Source: Desulfobacteraceae bacterium
GTDB lineage: Bacteria; Desulfobacterota; DSM-4660; Desulfatiglandales; Desulfatiglandaceae
Direction of reading: 5' to 3'
Assembly: GCA_030642205.1 (NCBI GenBank)
Contig: DAOWOF010000033.1
Span: 1 to 14,414, forward strand
Length of the DNA stretch: 14,414 bases
The position numbers were made by a program, and so were the translations under genes. Position 1 is the first letter of the stretch; each line of letters starts with the position of its first letter. The notes beneath the pieces were generated by a model that was not told where the DNA came from, did no database searches, and saw only the letters and a list, made by a program, of their open reading frames with translations. Positions 1 through 7,146 of this stretch are shown in pieces.

Positions 1-1443
1 ACTTATGGATGTGGGAATAAATATCAGATCCTGGCAACGACCTTGTTTATAGGCCTTAAGAAGGATAGAAAGGAAGCCACTTTTGGGAAGTATCAATTTT
101 CCGTTACGGCTGCGTCCACCTTCAATATAAAATTCAATGGGGTGTCCCTCCTCAAGCAGGGCCATAATATATCGATTGAAAACTCTTAAATAAAGTCGGG
201 CACCCTTAAAAGAGCGTCGGATAAAAAAGGCTCCCGATTTTCTGAAGATATGTCCCATTGGCCAAAAGGACAGATTTTTCCCTGCCGCAGTTCTGGGGAC
301 ATGCAGACTATTATTATATAAGAGGTCATTAAGCAGAAGATAATCTATGTGGCTCTTATGGGAAGGAACATATATTAAAGTGCCCTTTCTAGCGGACTCC
401 TTCACAACATCCAACTCCTTCTGATCCACATCTATCCCTTGAAACATCTTTTTCCAAAGCCACCCTAAAAACATATCCAGGAACTGAATATAGGTTACAT
501 TATAATCTGCTGCTATTTCTTCAAAATATCTCGCTGCCTTTTTACGTTCCTGTTTCAAGCGTCTGGGATGACCTTTTGACTTCTGTTTAATACAGATGGC
601 AACCTTCTTGTCATTTAAGACTATTTCTTTGAGTTGCTGTCGTGACTTCATAACCGGTCCGAGTACTATTCTCTTCTGATCATCAATATTATCAATGAGT
701 ATCCGTCTGACCTCGGCGGCCATTTCTCCAACAGTCCGCTCTGGCAGCTGCTCATTCAGATAATCCTTTAGATTTAGAATGTTTCCAAAATTAATAATGG
801 TATGCTTACGTTGTCTGATTAAAAGGATAATCATCCTTATAACGCCAGGTTTTTCTTTATATCCAAAGAGAATATCTCTGAGGGTGGGGGATTCCTTTTC
901 CTGGCTTTTTCGAAAAAGGATCATCTGGGGCACCAAAAAGATCGGTCTTGATAAATCTTTCTGAGTTTCAATAAGAAAATGCAGGGCATCCTTTTCAGCA
1001 TAGATAAATTGCCTTGTAAATCCTTTGGGATCAATTAATGATAATAGAGATGGGGCTGAGGCCTGAATCGCGTCTCTGAAAAAGCCGTTTTGAAAAGGGC
1101 TTGGAAACTTTCCATGTTTAAACAAATAAACAAGATAATATTTAACAATTTTATAAAACTGGGAGACAGGCAAAATTAAGGAAAGATTTAAGTTAAGAGA
1201 AATCTTTGGATAAGGAACACCACTTTTTTGAAAGAGGTAATGATAAATGAGATAGTCTATGAACCCCTTATATTTAACTGCATAAACAACTGTTCCCTGG
1301 TCATTTAGCTTGTTTAGTTTATCAATTATTTTATCATCGACTTTAATATTTTTAATAAGAGCAGAAAGCATCCTTCCCAGGAAGAAACCAGGTTTTTTAT
1401 CCATTTCAAAGGGGAAGAAAGGCTTGTCTTGTGATTGTTTCAT
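1..1443 (-). CDS. plsB: Glycerol-3-phosphate 1-O-acyltransferase PlsB, N-terminal 481 codons (cut by window edge)
   Basis: PlsB transfers an acyl group from acyl-ACP or acyl-CoA to the sn-1 position of glycerol 3-phosphate, the first step of phospholipid synthesis, at the inner membrane. My reverse-strand translation is open from the ATG at 1443 to base 1 and runs off the window, so the C-terminus is missing. The acyltransferase blocks appear in order: HKSHID (HX4D, His362/Asp367), GAFFIRR (404-410), EGGRSR (441-446) and the start of the PTSIS block near the edge. Sequence before the HX4D box fits the long PlsB form, not the short PlsY or PlsC types; E. coli PlsB is about 807 residues. The start is the first ATG after an in-frame TAA, with AAGGA about 11 nt upstream. 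It diverges from the DUF151 gene. No frameshift was seen. Confidence 0.95.
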   Translation of the reverse strand, partial: MKQSQDKPFFPFEMDKKPGFFLGRMLSALIKNIKVDDKIIDKLNKLNDQGTVVYAVKYKGFIDYLIYHYLFQKSGVPYPKISLNLNLSLILPVSQFYKIVKYYLVYLFKHGKFPSPFQNGFFRDAIQASAPSLLSLIDPKGFTRQFIYAEKDALHFLIETQKDLSRPIFLVPQMILFRKSQEKESPTLRDILFGYKEKPGVIRMIILLIRQRKHTIINFGNILNLKDYLNEQLPERTVGEMAAEVRRILIDNIDDQKRIVLGPVMKSRQQLKEIVLNDKKVAICIKQKSKGHPRRLKQERKKAARYFEEIAADYNVTYIQFLDMFLGWLWKKMFQGIDVDQKELDVVKESARKGTLIYVPSHKSHIDYLLLNDLLYNNSLHVPRTAAGKNLSFWPMGHIFRKSGAFFIRRSFKGARLYLRVFNRYIMALLEEGHPIEFYIEGGRSRNGKLILPKSGFLSILLKAYKQGRCQDLIFIPTSIS

Positions 1444-2274
1444 GATTTTAGATCCTTGATTTATTATAACGATAGCAATTGAGCCTCTTGCATAAATGAA
1501 ACTATTCGATTTTTTATGTCATATATTAAGTGTAGATAACAGAATACATACAATATATTTTTTATAAATTCTTCATGAAAATCCATAAATCTACTTGATT
1601 TGAAATATAATCAGGGAAAAGCAACTACTTCTCTCTAATATATTTGGTAATAATCCAGAGATATGAGGTGAAAACAAGATAGGCCATATTAGTTTTTTAT
1701 AGAGGCTGAAATCTGTTTAATTTTCCCTTTAAAGATTTCAGGAAAAAACTACTTTATGGTAGAAGACATAAAAAATAATAGCTTATTCATTTTTGGCAAA
1801 TTCAGATCATAAATTTAAAAAAAACTTTTTTTGAGGAAGCTTCATATTAATTAAGCTTATTTTAGATCAAGAACAGATAAAATTTTAATCATAGGAATAC
1901 ATTAAATATTTTAAATTTAACTCTTGCATTAATAATACTATCTAGTTTATAAATCAATCTAAATTTCTGATATGTACCATGACCCAAATTCTTTTTTTTA
2001 AACTTATACATACCTTAAGCCAATATCTTTTACTGAGACTCTTCGATGGCCTCATATTGCTATTTTTTTAATATTTAATGCTCATCAGCAAATGAAAAAA
2101 ACGCGTTTATAAATAGGCGCAATATACAGATATGTTTCCAGTCCTGGTTATTCTTCTTTTTGAGCCCATAAAAAAGCACTTATTATCTCTGGACTGTTGA
2201 CAAAACCAAAACCATGATTAAAAATGAAGTTAAGATGGAATTAACAAGAATCTTGTGGATCCGGGGAGGGAATT
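1444..2274. other. AT-rich intergenic region between divergent plsB and the DUF151 gene
   Basis: About 830 bases with frequent stops in all frames I read and no convincing coding region. It must carry the divergent promoters. A TATAAT box lies shortly upstream of plsB on the minus strand (+ strand 1465-1470), with only a weak -35 match. A TTGACA box lies upstream of the DUF151 gene. An A8-C-T7 stretch at 1817-1832 and an AAGCTT-rich patch near 1838-1858 are the only other structures noticed. The length is notable in a window of otherwise short gaps and could hide an unrecognised RNA. Confidence 0.6.
2197..2225 (+). promoter_or_regulatory. Candidate sigma-70 promoter for the DUF151-PHP unit
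   Basis: A perfect -35 TTGACA (2197-2202), a 17-nt spacer and a weak -10 AAAAAT (2220-2225, 4 of 6 to consensus). A start near 2232 would give a leader of about 43 nt before the ATG at 2275. The -35 and spacing are good and the -10 poor, so this is only a candidate. Confidence 0.35.
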
Positions 2275-2772
2275 ATGCATACATCAATGATTATAGCTGG
2301 TTTGACAGTGGACCCCATCACAAATAGCCCGATTGTCATCCTCAAGGAGATTGATGGAGAACAGACGTTACCAATATGGATAGGGTTATTAGAAGCCACT
2401 GCCATTGCCAGTGAGCTGGAGGGAATAAAATTTTCCAGGCCCATGACCCATGATTTAATAAAAAATTTAATAGAAATGATGGATATTAAAGTTAACGAAA
2501 TTGAGGTATGTGACCTTAAAAACAATACTTATTATGCCCTTATTCATTTTCAATATGGTGATAAGAAAATGTCAATAGATGCCAGACCAAGTGACGCATT
2601 AGCACTTTCTTTGAGGATGAAAGTTCCCATCTTAGTAAATAAGGATGTGATTAAAAATTCAATTCAGATAGAGCTTAAGGCTGAACCTGAAGATAAATCC
2701 AAAAAGGGAAAAAAGTGGCAGGAGATATTGGAAAAATTAAATCCTGAAGATTTTGGAAGATATAAAATGTAG
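2275..2772 (+). CDS. Bifunctional nuclease family (DUF151) protein
   Basis: A 165-residue protein of the bifunctional nuclease domain family (BFN, DUF151). Plant members have reported RNase and DNase activity; bacterial roles are poorly defined. Hallmarks in order: LPIWIG at 32-37, RPMTHDL at 55-61, and DARPSDALALSLR at 102-114, the most conserved block. A lysine-rich linker (138-147) and a short C-terminal helix ending in NPEDFGRYKM follow, typical of deltaproteobacterial members. The strong GGGGAGGG ribosome site just before the ATG fixes the start. A PHP phosphoesterase gene follows after 37 bases on the same strand, so the two are probably co-transcribed. Family assignment is secure; function is not. 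Confidence 0.93.
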   Translation: MHTSMIIAGLTVDPITNSPIVILKEIDGEQTLPIWIGLLEATAIASELEGIKFSRPMTHDLIKNLIEMMDIKVNEIEVCDLKNNTYYALIHFQYGDKKMSIDARPSDALALSLRMKVPILVNKDVIKNSIQIELKAEPEDKSKKGKKWQEILEKLNPEDFGRYKM

Positions 2773-2809
2773 GGCTAAATAGTGCCTTTTTGTAGGAAAT
2801 TATTTACGG

Positions 2810-3463
2810 ATGATTGATCTCCATACTCATACTATCTTTAGTGACGGTGAGCTGATACCGTCTGAACTGATCAGGCGTTTTGAAGTGATAGGATATAGTT
2901 CTGTAGCCCTTACAGATCATGCCGATTCTTCTAATCTTGATTTTATTGTTCCACGAATTAAAAAGGTGGCCGAAGTCCTGAATCAAAGTCAATCGGTAAA
3001 AGTATTGCCAGGAGTAGAATTGACTCATCTGGCTCCTAACATGATGTCATCAATGGTAAAAAAGGCCAGGGAGTTGGGGGCAGTCATTGTAGTGGTCCAT
3101 GGTGAGAGTATAGTAGAACCAGTAATGCATGGGACAAACCGTGCTGCTATTGAGGCAGAAGCAGACATCCTTGCTCATCCCGGTCTGATTACTCTTGAAG
3201 AAGCCAGACTGGCCGCCGATAAAGGGGTTTTTTTGGAGATATCAGGAAGAGCAGGGCATAGTTTAAGTAATGGACATGTGGCAAAATGTGCTGTTAAAGC
3301 AGGGGCCAAGCTTATTCTTAACTCTGATGCACATGCTCCCCATGATCTCATGAACAAATCCTTTGCGCAAAAGGTGGTGGAAGGAGCAGGCCTAAAAAAA
3401 GATTCACTGGAAGAACTGCTTGTAAATTCGCGTTCCTTAATCCGGAGAATCATCATGCCTTAA
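2810..3463 (+). CDS. PHP-domain metal-dependent phosphoesterase (histidinol-phosphatase-like)
   Basis: A 217-residue single-domain PHP protein. PHP enzymes hydrolyse phosphoesters with a di- or trinuclear metal centre built from scattered His, Asp and Glu. The ligand motifs are all visible: HTH at 5-7, SD at 11-12, TDH at 35-37, Glu70 in PGVE, His97 in VVHGE, His123 in AHPG and NSDAH at 171-175, so the site looks intact. Databases often call such proteins histidinol phosphate phosphatase-like, but nothing nearby belongs to histidine synthesis, and a nucleotide or nucleic-acid substrate is as likely given the upstream nuclease-family gene. The start follows a modest TAGGA about 13 nt upstream. 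The gene ends convergently with the small membrane gene at 3610-3789; no clear terminator follows. Confidence 0.9.
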   Translation: MIDLHTHTIFSDGELIPSELIRRFEVIGYSSVALTDHADSSNLDFIVPRIKKVAEVLNQSQSVKVLPGVELTHLAPNMMSSMVKKARELGAVIVVVHGESIVEPVMHGTNRAAIEAEADILAHPGLITLEEARLAADKGVFLEISGRAGHSLSNGHVAKCAVKAGAKLILNSDAHAPHDLMNKSFAQKVVEGAGLKKDSLEELLVNSRSLIRRIIMP

Positions 3464-3609
3464 GAGATTCCATTAATCAGTGCAACTTAAAAGCATCCTT
3501 ATTATATCGACCCTTGTATCTCTGGCCAATGAGCAACTTTCATCATTAAAACGACCTTAAGCTCCAAGACCTCACAAGTGCTCTCTTGAAAAGGAATTAA
3601 GGGTTCAGC

Positions 3610-3789
3610 CTAGCTATCCCCATTTTTCCCTTTTCGTAAATACTCAAATAAATAGGCGAATCCAAATAGAATCACAGCCAGCCCTATCAGTTTTACAATC
3701 TGGATATTCCCCCAGTATACTTTACAAATAATATAAGAAAATCCAAAAGAAAGAAGCAATCTTGTTATAAAAATACTAAATGTTCCCAT
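3610..3789 (-). CDS. Small two-helix membrane protein (59 aa), unrecognised
   Basis: Reading the reverse strand gives a 59-residue ORF from ATG at 3789 to TAG at 3610. It begins MGTFSIFITR and ends EYLRKGKNGDS. Two hydrophobic segments (about 6-26 and 31-51) are joined by a short polar turn at KVYWGN, and the tail is basic, predicting a two-pass inner-membrane hairpin with the C-terminus in the cytoplasm. An AAAGG lies about 12 nt before the ATG. It fills most of the gap between the PHP gene (convergent) and the TIGR03790 gene (divergent). I recognise no family. The clean alternation of hydrophobic and charged segments argues for a real gene, but chance membrane-like ORFs do occur in AT-rich DNA. 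Confidence 0.5.
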   Translation of the reverse strand: MGTFSIFITRLLLSFGFSYIICKVYWGNIQIVKLIGLAVILFGFAYLFEYLRKGKNGDS

Positions 3790-3879
3790 AATTTAATAAA
3801 GCCTTTATATTTTTTTTACCCTAACTCACTAGCCTTTTTTAATTACAACTAATTTATTTACATTTTAGCTTAAGAATTA

Positions 3880-3909
3880 TTGACCTAATAAAAGTATCTA
3901 TTATATAAT
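3880..3909 (+). promoter_or_regulatory. Strong sigma-70 promoter immediately before the TIGR03790 gene
   Basis: TTGACC (3880-3885), an 18-nt spacer and a perfect TATAAT (3904-3909). A start 6-7 nt after the -10 falls at about 3916, the first base of the ATG, so the transcript would have little or no 5' leader. No Shine-Dalgarno sequence lies before this ATG, which fits leaderless initiation. Confidence 0.6.
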
Positions 3910-3915
3910 GCAGAA

Positions 3916-5544
3916 ATGCAAATCTATTGGATACTATCAATAGTTACCATATCCATTTTTTATACAGGGCAATATTCCTATGCCATCATACCTCAAGACA
4001 TCTTGCTGGTTTATAATCAAAGGGTACCTGCCAGCCTCAAACTTGCTAAATACTACGCAAAAAAGAGAAATGTTCCTGAATCCCATCTCATAGGAATAAA
4101 TGTTCCTGAAAACGAAAAAATTTCGCGACAGAAATTCGAACAGATTATACCCGGACTTAGGTCTGCTGTTCTAAATATAAAAAAGAAGGGCATAACGCCT
4201 GTTATGCTTCTCTTTTATGGAATTCCAATTCAGCTGGAAGGACCTCCGCAAAATAGCTCTGATAAAGAATTCATAGCTACTGTTAACAAAAAAATCCATG
4301 AATATAAACAACTCATCCTCCAATTATGTCGTCAATCGGATCATCTAGTTAAAAAAGGCTCAAAAAGGTCCTCAAATAAATCCCCAAGCCAAATTCTTTC
4401 TACCACAGAGACACTTCTCCTTGCAAATAAGTCTGTTGTCAGGGCTGTTTCATATCTGAGCGCCCAGGACCTTAAAGAGGAACTCTTTGAGGTCCACCTT
4501 CATATATCCTCTATTATAATGAGATTAAAAGGCCTCTCCATCGCGGCCAGGCACATAAAGGATAAGATTATGGCCTCTAAAAAAGGAGGTAAATCTGTGC
4601 TCATGGAGAACAGAACCCTGGTAAAATGGGGAACTATTCTTAGCCAACAGTTGGCTGAAAGCTCATTTAGTGGAATCCTCCCTGAAAACGCCATTGAGCG
4701 CGCAACCATTGTACGTCTAAGTGATGGAATAATCGGAGAATTAAAATATTGGCAAAAATATAAGGACGACTACAGTAAGAATAATGCTTCAGCGTCAATA
4801 GACAGCGAGCTTACGCTTATTTTACGTAATTCTTACCAGCTGCATAGCTGGCTCCCTAATCCATTTAGAAAAGAATTTGACACTCTTCCTTATATAAAAC
4901 AGATCAGGGAAAAAACAATCATGGTGGGCCGTATGGACGGATCAAACCCGAATTTGATCAGGCAATTAATAGACAATTCTGTTGATGTTGAAGCTAAGGG
5001 TTTAAAGGGCATTTTTTATATAGACGCCCGGGGCCTGAATGATAATAAAGGAAAAAATGCCTACTATCAATATGACCGTAATCTGATAAACCTGGCTAAT
5101 TTAATTAAAAAAACCGGTAAATTTAAAGTTGTACTTGACACTAAGGAAGACCTGTTTCCAAAAGATTCATGTCCTGAGGCAGCGCTTTACTGCGGTTGGT
5201 ATTCCCTGGGAAAATACATAGATGCCTTTAAATGGCAGAAAGGGGCTGTCGGGTTCCATATTGCAAGTTCTGAGGCATCCACGCTTAAAAAGCCACTTAG
5301 TCAAGTATGGTGCAAAAGGATGCTGGAAGAAGGTGTGGCGGCAACACTAGGTCCGGTTCAAGAACCTTATTTAGCATCTTTTCCCTTACCTGACACATTT
5401 TTTCCTCTTCTTTTGACAGGGAACCTCGGGATTATCGAAGTTTATTTTAAATGCTGTCCTTTTCTTTCATGGCGACAGCTTTTTATTGGAGATCCTTTAT
5501 ATAAGCCTTTTAAAAAAAATCCGGTATTCAAATTAAAAGAATAA
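3916..5544 (+). CDS. TIGR03790 family exported protein (exosortase-genome-associated)
   Basis: A 542-residue protein I assign to TIGR03790, an uncharacterised family described as restricted to species carrying exosortase/PEP-CTERM sorting. Residues 1-23 form a hydrophobic signal peptide ending SYA, though without a basic n-region. Conserved pieces: DILLVYNQRVP (28-38), the YYAKKRNVP region (46-54), LLFYGIPI (98-105), MVGRMDGS (336-343), YCGWYSLGKY (425-434), GAVGFHIAS (443-451), GVAATLGPVQEPYL (473-486) and WRQLFIGDPLYKPF (519-532). Residues about 120-315 are a polar, helix-rich stretch between core blocks, possibly an insertion. The ATG is the first in frame after tandem stops. The CPBP-protease gene starts 24 bases after the stop, so an operon is likely. 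Biochemical function is unknown; location is probably periplasmic or surface. Confidence 0.85.
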   Translation: MQIYWILSIVTISIFYTGQYSYAIIPQDILLVYNQRVPASLKLAKYYAKKRNVPESHLIGINVPENEKISRQKFEQIIPGLRSAVLNIKKKGITPVMLLFYGIPIQLEGPPQNSSDKEFIATVNKKIHEYKQLILQLCRQSDHLVKKGSKRSSNKSPSQILSTTETLLLANKSVVRAVSYLSAQDLKEELFEVHLHISSIIMRLKGLSIAARHIKDKIMASKKGGKSVLMENRTLVKWGTILSQQLAESSFSGILPENAIERATIVRLSDGIIGELKYWQKYKDDYSKNNASASIDSELTLILRNSYQLHSWLPNPFRKEFDTLPYIKQIREKTIMVGRMDGSNPNLIRQLIDNSVDVEAKGLKGIFYIDARGLNDNKGKNAYYQYDRNLINLANLIKKTGKFKVVLDTKEDLFPKDSCPEAALYCGWYSLGKYIDAFKWQKGAVGFHIASSEASTLKKPLSQVWCKRMLEEGVAATLGPVQEPYLASFPLPDTFFPLLLTGNLGIIEVYFKCCPFLSWRQLFIGDPLYKPFKKNPVFKLKE

Positions 5545-5568
5545 ACACCTGCGAGGTATCAAAACCAA

Positions 5569-6246
5569 ATGAATAAATCATGGGTTCCAAGGATACTCCC
5601 CTTTGCAACTTATATGGTGTTCATCTTGATTAAGGAAATAATGGAAGCTGTTATTCCTCATGAGATATCCACCTCTAATCTCACTCCTTTTATTTATATT
5701 ATTCAGATTGTTTCAGTCACTATATTGCTTGCCATTTTCTGGAAATCTTATGATGAGCTTCATGAATTTAAATTTATTCTGAAAAGTATTATGTTCGCCA
5801 TAATAGGAGGCCTTCTTGTATTTGTCCTCTGGATCAATATGGACTGGAAAATCACTAGTATATCTGAACCGGACCAATACAATCCACAAGTCCTTTCCCA
5901 ACAAAATCTATACTATACCTATCTTGCAATCAGAATCGCCGGTTCATCCCTTATTGTCCCAATATTTGAAGAACTATTCTGGCGTTCGTTTATTCTTCGT
6001 TATATTATCAGACCAGAATATTATCAAGTCAAACTAGGAACTTTTACCTGGCCTTCCTTTTTAATATCATCCCTTCTTTTTGGTTTGGAGCACCATTTTA
6101 TACTGGCAGGAATCATGGCCGGGCTTTTTTATAACATCATCCTTTATAAAACAAAAAACCTGTATTATTGTATCATTGCCCATGCAATCACAAATTTCAC
6201 TCTATGTATTTATGTGATATCAACTGGCAGTTGGCATTTCTGGTAA
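5569..6246 (+). CDS. CPBP (CAAX-type) intramembrane metalloprotease, probably of the PEP-CTERM-associated subgroup
   Basis: A 225-residue, very hydrophobic membrane protein with the three CPBP/Abi signature motifs: EELFWR at 134-139 (EExxxR), FGLEH at 171-175 (FxxxH, followed by His176) and HAITN at 205-209 (HxxxN). These place two glutamates and two or more histidines inside the membrane as the presumed glutamate/metal-type active site. The N-terminus (WVPRILPFATYMVF) resembles the CAAX prenyl protease-related family TIGR03008, which co-occurs with exosortase. A GAGGT lies about 12 nt before the ATG. It sits 24 bases after the TIGR03790 gene, and both families track with PEP-CTERM systems, so a role in processing sorted surface proteins is plausible but inferred. 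Family membership is firm; the subgroup is less so. Confidence 0.85.
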   Translation: MNKSWVPRILPFATYMVFILIKEIMEAVIPHEISTSNLTPFIYIIQIVSVTILLAIFWKSYDELHEFKFILKSIMFAIIGGLLVFVLWINMDWKITSISEPDQYNPQVLSQQNLYYTYLAIRIAGSSLIVPIFEELFWRSFILRYIIRPEYYQVKLGTFTWPSFLISSLLFGLEHHFILAGIMAGLFYNIILYKTKNLYYCIIAHAITNFTLCIYVISTGSWHFW

Positions 6247-6344
6247 TCCAGGGGTAAACCCAACCAATGAACGATAAAGTGAAAAAACTGACAATTATTT
6301 TATAATTATTGGAGAATAGATAGAAGGGGCAGTAGTCCTCGCTT

Positions 6345-6360
6345 AAAATGAATTCATTTT
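6345..6360. repeat. Perfect 16-bp palindrome between convergent CPBP and mobB genes
   Basis: AAAATGAATTCATTTT is exactly self-complementary. It lies in the roughly 209-base gap (6247-6455) between two converging genes. Being AT-rich and loopless, it is a poor rho-independent terminator by itself but could be a protein-binding site or a weak bidirectional terminator. Nothing else stands out in this gap. Confidence 0.4.
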
Positions 6361-6455
6361 GATTATGAACAAAAGAGTAAAATATCTCGGTTATCTTTAC
6401 CATGCAAAGCTTTATTTTAGGGGAATAAACGTCTTTATGAATTCACAAAAATTTT

Positions 6456-6953
6456 TCAAATACAGGAAATCAAAAAATCGGCCATCTCCTTTATATTATC
6501 CGGTTCAAACCTGGGAACCCCCAGCTCAACTGGATGCCTGCTTATAATCGCAATTAATCGCGGATCATCTTTACATAATATTTCCTTATTAATCTCAGGC
6601 CTGAAGACCTCTATTTTGATTGTATTATCTCTTTTAAAACCCTCACCCAGGACAATGTCCATTCCAGTCATCAGAGGTAGTATTTCATCTACAGATAAAT
6701 CATGACCCACATCCATAAGCATTCCTAAACTATCAGGAGCAGAAATAATGCTTATCTTTGCTCCAGCCTGCTTATGACGCCAACTATCCTTTCCTGGCTG
6801 ATCTATGGTTACATCATGATGACTATGCTTTATCGTTCCAATCTTCAGCCCCCGTCTTTTTAATTCCGGAATCAACTTTTCCAGAAGGCTTGTCTTTCCT
6901 GTGCCTGATGAACCGACAAAGGTAATCACAGGAGGTATCTTCGTCTTTTGCAT
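6456..6953 (-). CDS. mobB: Molybdopterin-guanine dinucleotide biosynthesis adapter MobB
   Basis: A 165-residue P-loop protein that binds GTP and is thought to assist MobA in making the bis-MGD cofactor of molybdenum and tungsten enzymes. Features: Walker A GSSGTGKTS at 14-22 after the beta strand PVITFVG, KHSHHD at 43-48 (the conserved family His block), DSWRHKQAGA at 56-65, DIVLGEGFK at 99-107 and KIEVFRP at 113-119. Length and layout match stand-alone MobB. An ATG 21 bases upstream (6974) is in frame, but a perfect AAGGAGGT sits between the two ATGs, 9 nt before the one at 6953, so 6953 is the real start. No other molybdenum-cofactor gene is in the window. Confidence 0.93.
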   Translation of the reverse strand: MQKTKIPPVITFVGSSGTGKTSLLEKLIPELKRRGLKIGTIKHSHHDVTIDQPGKDSWRHKQAGAKISIISAPDSLGMLMDVGHDLSVDEILPLMTGMDIVLGEGFKRDNTIKIEVFRPEINKEILCKDDPRLIAIISRHPVELGVPRFEPDNIKEMADFLISCI

Positions 6954-6962
6954 TATTGATTT

Positions 6963-6970
6963 ACCTCCTT
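6963..6970 (-). promoter_or_regulatory. Ribosome binding site that fixes the mobB start
   Basis: AAGGAGGT on the minus strand, 9 nt before the ATG at 6953. It overlaps the first codons of the longer in-frame reading from 6974 and so rules that start out. Confidence 0.85.
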
Positions 6971-6983
6971 CCATTCCGATTGA

Positions 6984-7006
6984 TTCAAATTGATCAATAA
7001 TTTGAA
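6984..7006. repeat. Inverted repeat upstream of mobB (possible operator or 5' hairpin)
   Basis: TTCAAAT (6984-6990) and ATTTGAA (7000-7006) pair perfectly around a 9-nt loop, about 14 bases upstream of the mobB ribosome site and within the divergent mobB/mscS gap. Its position would suit an operator, but AT-rich sequence makes such repeats cheap. Confidence 0.25.
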
Positions 7007-7146
7007 AGACCTCAGCAGGCCTTTTTAGATTAAAAAAAGAATTCCATTTGCTTTTCTTTAGTCAAAAATCAATAATAAGGACATTTAAATAAAACATTTT
7101 GGCAGGAGAGTAGTTTAGAATAGAGACTAAGGCAAGGGAATAAAAT

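Noticed and set aside
779..964. Plus-strand ORF of 61 codons
   Set aside because: It lies within the plsB coding region on the other strand, which has intact acyltransferase motifs.
6359..6547. Plus-strand ORF of 62 codons overlapping the 3' end of mobB
   Set aside because: It lies opposite a well-supported gene, has no family resemblance, and its C-terminal half is simply the complement of mobB codons.
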